Assembly: GCA_026985495.1 (NCBI GenBank)
Contig: JALSQJ010000098.1
Coordinates: forward strand, 1-10,079
Reading direction: 5' to 3'
Length of the DNA: 10,079 nucleotides
Source of the DNA: Campylobacteraceae bacterium
GTDB lineage: Bacteria; Campylobacterota; Campylobacteria; Campylobacterales; Sulfurovaceae
Shown here: positions 5,368-10,079 of the stretch, piece by piece
Position numbering within the stretch: position 1 is the first letter of the stretch
Layout of the letters: each line of letters begins with the position of its first letter
Program-made: the position numbers and the translations under genes
The notes under the pieces: model-generated
The model's database searches: none
What the model was told of the DNA's origin: nothing
Seen by the model: only the letters and a program-made list of their open reading frames with translations

Positions 5368-6696
5368 ATGGTAGAACGATACGCAAGACCTGAAATGGCA
5401 GAAAAATGGACACAACAAGCACGATATGATGCATGGCTAGAAGTTGAAAAAGCAGTAGTAAAAGCATGGAATAGAATAGGGCTTATTCCAGATGAAGATT
5501 GTAAGAAGATAGTTGAAAATGCATCTTTTTCAGTAGAGAGAATAGAAGAGATAGAAGCGATTACACGACATGACCTTATTGCATTTAATACAAGTGTTAG
5601 TGAAAGTCTTGGAGAAGAGTCAAGATGGTTTCACTATGGAATGACAAGCTCTGATGCTGTTGACACAGGTGTAGCATTACAGATGAAATCCTCTTTAGAG
5701 ATTATTATTGATGATGTTAAGATGTTTATGGAGTCTATTAAAAAGAGAGCGTTAGAGCATAAAATGACACTTATGGTTGGACGTTCACATGGTATTCATG
5801 GTGAGCCTATTACCTTTGGTTTGACTTTAGCTGTTTGGTATGATGAGATGGCTCGTCACCTAACAAACTTAGAGCAGACAATGGAAGTTATTGCCGTGGG
5901 TCAAATTAGTGGTGCTATGGGTAACTTTGCTCATGCACCATTAGAGCTTGAAGAGTATGCAATGGAGGAGCTAGGGTTGAAACCAGAGCCTTGTTCAAAT
6001 CAAGTTATACATAGAGATAGATATGCAAGATTAGCATCTGCTTTAGCACTTATGGCATCATCTATTGAGAAGTTCGCTGTTCAAGTAAGACATCTTCAAA
6101 GAACAGAGGTTTATGAGGCAGAAGAGTTCTTTGCAAAAGGTCAAAAAGGGAGTTCTGCTATGCCACATAAAAGAAACCCAATCTTAACAGAGAACATAAC
6201 AGGTCTTGCACGAATGATTAGAGCTTATGCTACTCCTGCAATGGAGAATGTTGCTCTATGGCACGAGAGAGACATTAGTCACTCATCTACAGAGCGTTTC
6301 TGGTTACCTGATGCTTTTATTACTTCAGATTTTATGTTACATAGAATGAACAATGTTATTGCTAACTTAACAGTAATGCCAGAGAATATGATGAAGAACT
6401 TAAACCTCACAGGTGGGCTTGTTTTCTCTCAAAGAGTATTGCTAGAACTGCCACTTGCAGGAGTAAGCCGTGAAGATGCGTACCGTATTGTTCAACGAAA
6501 TGCCATGAAAGTTTGGGAAGAGATTCAGAAAGGTAAACCTTCAACCAATGAGAAAGGTGAGTCACTATATCTTCAATATCTATTAGCAGATGAAGAGTTA
6601 AGAGCATCACTAAGTGAAGAGCAGATTAGAGAGTGTTTTAATTTTGATTATTATACTAAAAATGTAGATGTAATCTTCAAAAGAGTTTTCAAATAA
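5368..6696 (+). CDS. purB: Adenylosuccinate lyase PurB
   Basis: Catalyses two beta-eliminations of fumarate in purine synthesis: SAICAR to AICAR, and adenylosuccinate to AMP. It is a cytosolic homotetramer of the fumarase/aspartase superfamily. The product has 442 residues, full length. Seen: TRHDL with His68, HYGMTSSDAVDT (89-100), GRSHGIHGEP with His141 as the expected general acid, and the flexible signature loop GSSAMPHKRNP at 261-271 carrying the catalytic serine. AGGA at 5355-5358 precedes the ATG by nine bases. It is transcribed alone or into nrdA, and a REP-like hairpin follows its stop by four bases. It shares the AICAR branch with hisF in this window. Its codon and word use differs from its neighbours: the hexamer TTGWCA, common in rlmN and nrdA, occurs only once here, and Asp is mostly GAT. 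Confidence 0.97.
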   Translation: MVERYARPEMAEKWTQQARYDAWLEVEKAVVKAWNRIGLIPDEDCKKIVENASFSVERIEEIEAITRHDLIAFNTSVSESLGEESRWFHYGMTSSDAVDTGVALQMKSSLEIIIDDVKMFMESIKKRALEHKMTLMVGRSHGIHGEPITFGLTLAVWYDEMARHLTNLEQTMEVIAVGQISGAMGNFAHAPLELEEYAMEELGLKPEPCSNQVIHRDRYARLASALALMASSIEKFAVQVRHLQRTEVYEAEEFFAKGQKGSSAMPHKRNPILTENITGLARMIRAYATPAMENVALWHERDISHSSTERFWLPDAFITSDFMLHRMNNVIANLTVMPENMMKNLNLTGGLVFSQRVLLELPLAGVSREDAYRIVQRNAMKVWEEIQKGKPSTNEKGESLYLQYLLADEELRASLSEEQIRECFNFDYYTKNVDVIFKRVFK

Positions 6697-6700
6697 ACAT

Positions 6701-6726
6701 GTAGGTCGGGATCTCCGTACCCCGAC
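6701..6726 (+). repeat. REP-like hairpin, copy 2 (GTAG head, CTCCGT loop)
   Basis: GTAG (6701-6704) is followed by a hairpin: GTCGGG (6705-6710) pairs with CCCGAC (6721-6726), T6712 with A6719, around the hexaloop CTCCGT (6713-6718). This is the head, loop and size of the copy at 4268-4292, with covarying stem bases. It begins four bases after the purB stop. No U-tract follows, so termination activity would be atypical. The GTAG head matches the RAYT-dependent REP families. Confidence 0.65.
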
Positions 6727-6780
6727 AATCAAAGTATTAAAAATAAGTTATTAAAATATAATTAAATAACAAAATTAAAT

Positions 6781-6814
6781 ATCACTATTTTTAAAATAAA
6801 ATAAGTGATTTTTT
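6781..6814 (+). terminator. Possible weak intrinsic terminator or operator upstream of nrdA
   Basis: ATCACT (6781-6786) pairs with AGTGAT (6804-6809). The stem can extend by A-T pairs (ATTTT with AAAAT, one bulged A), and six T run from 6809 to 6814. The shape is terminator-like, but the stem is almost all A-T. It lies about 40 bases before the nrdA start, so it could instead be an operator or leader structure for nrdA. It does not match the NrdR box well. The rest of 6727-6850 is AT-rich and probably holds the nrdA promoter, for which no clear boxes stand out. Confidence 0.35.
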
Positions 6815-6850
6815 AGTAATATGAATATAGATATTTAAAGGAGAAATTAT

Positions 6851-9238
6851 ATGATTAGAGTTGTAAAAAGAGATGGTCGTGTTGAAAGATTAGATATTAC
6901 AAAGATTCAGAAAAATACCTCTGCTTCAGTAGTTGGTCTTGAAGGTGTTAGTCAAAGTGAACTAGAGGTTGACGCTAAGTTACAGTTTCAAGATATGATG
7001 AGTTCTGCTGATATACAACAAACACTTATTAAAACAGCAGTGGATAAAATTGACATTGACAAACCACATTGGACATTTGTTGCTTCACGACTCTTTCTGT
7101 ATGATCTTTATCATAAAGTAGGTAGAAATGTAGGTGGAGAAAAAGGTACACCTTACTTTCATCTCTCTAAATATTTTGAAAGAGGAGAGAGAGAGGGGCG
7201 AATTCTTCTTGGACTTAAAGATAAATATGATTTAGATGATTTAAATGACTACTTAAAACCTGAACGTGATTTACAGTTTAACTACCTTGGCATAAGAACG
7301 CTTTATGACCGTTATCTACTTAAAGATGCTGATGGTCAACCCATAGAGTTACCTCAACAACTCTTTATGGGGGTTGCTATGTTTTTGGCTCAAAATGAGT
7401 TTGATTGTCAAACATGGGCAAAGAAGTTTTACGACATCTTGTCAAAATTTGAAGTTATGGCAGCAACCCCAACTTTGTCAAATGCACGAACACCACGACA
7501 CCAATTGTCATCTTGTTACATTGGGTCAAGCTCTGACAACATTGAGGGTATTTTTGATGTTTACAAAGAGATGGCACTCTTGTCAAAATTTGGTGGTGGA
7601 ATTGGTTGGGATTGGTCACAAGTGCGTGGTATGGGTTCTTATATTGACGGACACAAACACGCAGCAGGAGGAATTGTACCCTTTTTAAAGATTGCCAATG
7701 ATGTTGCCATTGCTGTTGACCAACTTGGTACTCGTAAAGGGGCAATTGCTGTTTACATTGAACCTTGGCACATTGATGTAAGAGACTTTTTAGACCTTAA
7801 AAAGAACTCTGGTGAAGAGCGAAGACGTGCACATGACCTATTTCCTGCATTGTGGTTAAATGATCTATTTATGAAACGTGTTCAAGAGGACGCAAAATGG
7901 ACACTATTTGACCCTTATGAGACAAGAGAGTTGACAGACCTTTACGGTGAAGAGTTTGAGAAGCGTTACATAGAGTTAGAGAATAATAGTGATAATATTG
8001 TAAGAGATGTTATCTCTGCTAAAGGGTTGTGGAAAGAGATTTTACGCTCTTATTTTGAGACAGGTAATCCATTCTTGACATTTAAAGATACAGCTAACAA
8101 ATCGAACCCAAACAAGCACGTGGGGATTATTAGAAGTAGTAATCTTTGTACTGAGATTTTTCAGAATACGTCACCAAATCATTATAAAATTCAGTTGACA
8201 TTTAGTGACGGTTCTGTTGAGGTTTATGAAGAGGAGGAGATGCTAACTGTAGGTAATGGAACAACCAAACCAGCTAAAAAGGTGACAGCACTTGACACAC
8301 TGAATGGTAAACAGATTTGGATGGTTGATAAAGAGAAACAAGATGGTGACACAGCTGTTTGTAATCTTGCTTCAATTAACCTCTCTAAAATTAATACTAC
8401 AGAAGATATTGCAAGAGTTGTTCCAACAGCCATTAGAATGCTTGACAATGTTATTGACTTAAACTTCTATCCATTGTCAAAAGTTAAAAAGACCAATGAG
8501 AAGTCTCGTTCAATCGGTTTAGGTGTCATGGGTGAAGCTCAAATGTTAGCAGAATCAAAAATAGAGTGGGGTTCAACTGAACACTTTTTAAAGATTGACG
8601 AAGTGATGGAGTCGGTCTCCTATTATGCCATTAAATCCTCTAGTGACCTAGCTCTTGAAAAAGGGAAGTATCCAACATATGAGGGGTCAGATTGGTCAAA
8701 AGGTATCTTCCCTATTGACAATGCCAATGCTGAAGCGTGTAAACTTGTTGAGCGTGGTGGACTCTTTGGCTACACACATGACTGGGATAAGTTAAGAGAA
8801 AAAGTAAAGTCAGATGGTATGCGTAATGGCTATTTAATGGCTATTGCACCAACTTCGTCAATCTCTATCTTGACAGGAACAACACAAGCAATTGAACCTG
8901 TCTATAAGCGTAAATGGTTTGAGGAGAATTTGTCAGGTCTTATTCCTGTAGTTGCACCAAACTTGTCACCAGATACTTGGGCTTACTATACACCAAGTTA
9001 TAATCTTGACCAAAATATACTTGTAAAAGCAGGGGCTATTAGACAGAAGTGGATAGACCAAGGGCAATCACTTAATATCTTTATTACACTTGACAAAGCG
9101 AGTGGTAAGTATCTTAATGAGATTTACATGAATGCTTGGAAGTTTGGTTTAAAGTCAACGTACTACCTAAGAAGCCAATCACCAGAAGCAAACAATGATG
9201 TAGAAGATAGAAGTCAAGAGTGCGTTGGGTGTCAGTAG
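6851..9238 (+). CDS. nrdA: Ribonucleoside-diphosphate reductase class I, alpha subunit NrdA
   Basis: Large subunit of aerobic class I ribonucleotide reductase; it reduces NDPs to dNDPs with a radical supplied by NrdB. The product has 795 residues. Seen: an N-terminal ATP-cone (about 1-90, starting MIRVVKRDGRVERLD) for overall activity control; active-site Cys222 (SSCYIG), the SNLCTE motif with Asn431, Cys433 and Glu435, and Cys504 (AVCNLAS), the partner of Cys222; PTSSISILTGTTQAIEP (667-683); the radical-relay tyrosines 771-772 (STYYLRS); and the C-terminal redox pair Cys791/Cys794 (CVGC). Between Glu435 and Cys504 there are 68 residues where E. coli has about 20: an insertion of near 48 residues. 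AAAGGAG (6837-6843) precedes the ATG. nrdB is not adjacent. The gene ends two bases before the opposing nspC remnant. Confidence 0.97.
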   Translation: MIRVVKRDGRVERLDITKIQKNTSASVVGLEGVSQSELEVDAKLQFQDMMSSADIQQTLIKTAVDKIDIDKPHWTFVASRLFLYDLYHKVGRNVGGEKGTPYFHLSKYFERGEREGRILLGLKDKYDLDDLNDYLKPERDLQFNYLGIRTLYDRYLLKDADGQPIELPQQLFMGVAMFLAQNEFDCQTWAKKFYDILSKFEVMAATPTLSNARTPRHQLSSCYIGSSSDNIEGIFDVYKEMALLSKFGGGIGWDWSQVRGMGSYIDGHKHAAGGIVPFLKIANDVAIAVDQLGTRKGAIAVYIEPWHIDVRDFLDLKKNSGEERRRAHDLFPALWLNDLFMKRVQEDAKWTLFDPYETRELTDLYGEEFEKRYIELENNSDNIVRDVISAKGLWKEILRSYFETGNPFLTFKDTANKSNPNKHVGIIRSSNLCTEIFQNTSPNHYKIQLTFSDGSVEVYEEEEMLTVGNGTTKPAKKVTALDTLNGKQIWMVDKEKQDGDTAVCNLASINLSKINTTEDIARVVPTAIRMLDNVIDLNFYPLSKVKKTNEKSRSIGLGVMGEAQMLAESKIEWGSTEHFLKIDEVMESVSYYAIKSSSDLALEKGKYPTYEGSDWSKGIFPIDNANAEACKLVERGGLFGYTHDWDKLREKVKSDGMRNGYLMAIAPTSSISILTGTTQAIEPVYKRKWFEENLSGLIPVVAPNLSPDTWAYYTPSYNLDQNILVKAGAIRQKWIDQGQSLNIFITLDKASGKYLNEIYMNAWKFGLKSTYYLRSQSPEANNDVEDRSQECVGCQ

Positions 9239-9240
9239 TG

Positions 9241-9839
9241 CTATAGTAGATAAAAATTTGCTTTTGGTATTCCATTAAACTTAGTCATCTTAACCATGCT
9301 GTAACCCATCATGTCTTCAAAGATGACTTTTGAGCCAACTTTTAGCTCATTTTTAAAAAAATACTCACCAATATGGTCATCTTGAATACATGAGTTTCCT
9401 GCCAACTCATAAAAATATGGGGTTGAATCTGCTTGAGTTCCTTTGACTTTTAGTCGTAAGTTTACAATAGCAATATCAAGCAGATGGGTTTCAATTGAGG
9501 TGTCTAATATGACAACCCTATTACCTGCAATATTGACAATATCTAAAACAGTGCAAACAAACTCTCCAGACCCCTTAGTTACAGACTTTACAGGTTCAAA
9601 AATTAGTTCTATATTGGGGTAATTTTTTTTAAAGTTGTCTATAGTTTTACAAAATATGTCAATGTTATAATCAACATTTGTAAAGTTGTGTCCTTAAATC
9701 TATCCCATTGTCCTAAAGATTTAAATGATATGGTTGAAATATGTTCTACCATCTCTTGAAGCTCATCTTTTTTAAATGCAGGGGCATATAGGTGAAGATG
9801 TTTAGCCTTGGCTTGTTGTGCTAGTTTTAGCTCTTTAAG
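9241..9839 (-). pseudogene. nspC: Decayed carboxynorspermidine decarboxylase (internal deletion and frameshift)
   Basis: Relic of the PLP-dependent (fold type III) enzyme that makes spermidine or norspermidine from the carboxylated precursor. Two pieces are readable on the minus strand. Piece 1 (9839-9693) reads KELKLAQQAKAKHLHLYAPAF and ends FKSLGQWDRFKD, the family's region near residues 50-110. Piece 2 (9693-9241, 150 residues) begins GHNFTNVDYNID, continues FEPVKSV, then ELAGNSCIQDDHIGEY (partner-subunit Cys) and FEDMMGYSMVKMTKFNGI, ending at TAG. They are in different frames, with TAG and TAA between them. An estimated 100-plus residues that should lie between, including the YNP and substrate-binding regions, are absent, as is the N-terminus with the PLP lysine. 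The phosphate-binding EPGEAV reads EPVKSV. The family assignment rests on remembered motifs. No functional start exists. Confidence 0.75.
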
Positions 9840-9977
9840 TTACAATTGCTCCAAACCAACATCGTTATATTTTAGAACCTCTCTAAGTGCCATACCTGCA
9901 ACAAATAGATTTAGTAGTCCAAAGAGAAAAGATGTTTGCATAAGTCCTAATTTGGGAACTAAAACTAAGTAGTAGAG
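9840..9977 (-). pseudogene. Fragment of a polytopic membrane protein, possibly membrane-type spermidine synthase
   Basis: A 45-residue open stretch reading downstream into the nspC relic. It begins LYYLVLVPKLGLMQTSFLFG, continues LLNLFVAGMALREV, and ends GLEQL at TAA (9842-9840). It contains one clear hydrophobic segment and parts of a second. TAA and TGA stop the same frame just upstream, and no start codon with a ribosome binding site is present. The pattern of Leu-Pro-Lys-Leu-Gly-Leu followed by Thr/Ser and Gly-Leu-Leu-Asn reminds me of the N-terminal membrane part of long spermidine synthase-like proteins, which would fit a polyamine locus. This is a weak resemblance; another transporter fragment is possible. 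The stretch from 9978 to the window end has stops in all minus frames and no recognisable gene. Confidence 0.4.
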
Positions 9978-10079
9978 TTAGACATTAATGGATTGCAGAA
10001 GAGATAATCATATAAAATAATTCACTTGATTAGTTTATCAAATGAATCTAATTTTTAAGATTTACACAGTTTATTTTAC

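Noticed and set aside
6705-6726. Rho-independent terminator of purB
   Set aside because: The hairpin is good but no T-run follows, and its GTAG head and shared loop fit a REP element better.
8117-8122. CACGTG core inside nrdA as a parS
   Set aside because: Flanking bases do not match either arm; it is a plain hexamer hit.
8159-8359. The NrdA insertion as an intein or mini-intein
   Set aside because: It is only about 48 extra residues, has no N-terminal Cys/Ser splice site or C-terminal His-Asn, and no homing-endonuclease motifs.
10042-10079. Start of a plus-strand gene (MNLIFKIYTVYF) at the window edge
   Set aside because: There is no ribosome binding site and only 12 codons; it cannot be told from chance.

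Overview
The window is AT-rich and has the gene content and order of a Campylobacterota (epsilonproteobacterial) chromosome, probably a Sulfurimonas/Sulfurovum/Arcobacter-type free-living relative of Campylobacter. The evidence is an RNase J with a long basic N-terminal tail, an rsmA that overlaps it, a class I NrdA of about 795 residues with no adjacent nrdB, and the remains of a carboxynorspermidine decarboxylase. From memory, the two halves of the window match two blocks of Campylobacter jejuni: an rnj-rsmA / nucleoside phosphorylase-like / rlmN / small hydrophobic protein block, and a pseudouridine synthase / purB / nrdA block. In that genome the two blocks flank the replication origin.

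Layout. On the minus strand, 1-779 encodes the N-terminal part of RNase J, cut by the window edge, and 706-1578 encodes the 16S rRNA dimethyltransferase RsmA, which overlaps rnj by 74 bases. Divergent from them is a tight plus-strand operon (1701-4263): hisF, a short purine nucleoside phosphorylase-like gene, rlmN and a 30-residue single-pass membrane protein that a length-filtered gene caller would miss. A convergent gap (4264-4373) holds a REP-like hairpin that is part of a larger inverted repeat. The minus strand then carries an RluA-family pseudouridine synthase (4374-5300), divergent from purB (5368-6696). A second REP-like hairpin follows purB. nrdA fills 6851-9238. The minus strand from about 9977 down to 9241 is a graveyard: an internally deleted, frameshifted nspC and, upstream of it, a fragment of a polytopic membrane protein that may be a membrane-type spermidine synthase. 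The last 100 bases show nothing I can call.

The most interesting signal lies inside genes. Two perfect copies of the 16-bp palindrome TGTTTCACGTGAAACA, the canonical ParB/Spo0J centromere site parS, lie 1.8 kb apart at 2802-2817 and 4609-4624. One is inside the nucleoside phosphorylase-like gene and one inside the RluA-family gene. The simplest reading is that this stretch is part of the origin-proximal centromere on which ParB loads, and that two ordinary enzymes carry it in their codons. Secondary signals are a small REP family with a (G/A)TAG head and a shared CTCCGT loop, a decayed polyamine locus, a NrdA insertion next to the active site, and a strong gene-to-gene difference in the word TTGWCA.

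Most intact genes are housekeeping functions: RNA decay and modification (rnj, rsmA, rlmN, RluA family), histidine and purine synthesis (hisF, purB), and deoxynucleotide supply (nrdA). No complete mobile element, CRISPR array, tRNA or rRNA gene is visible.
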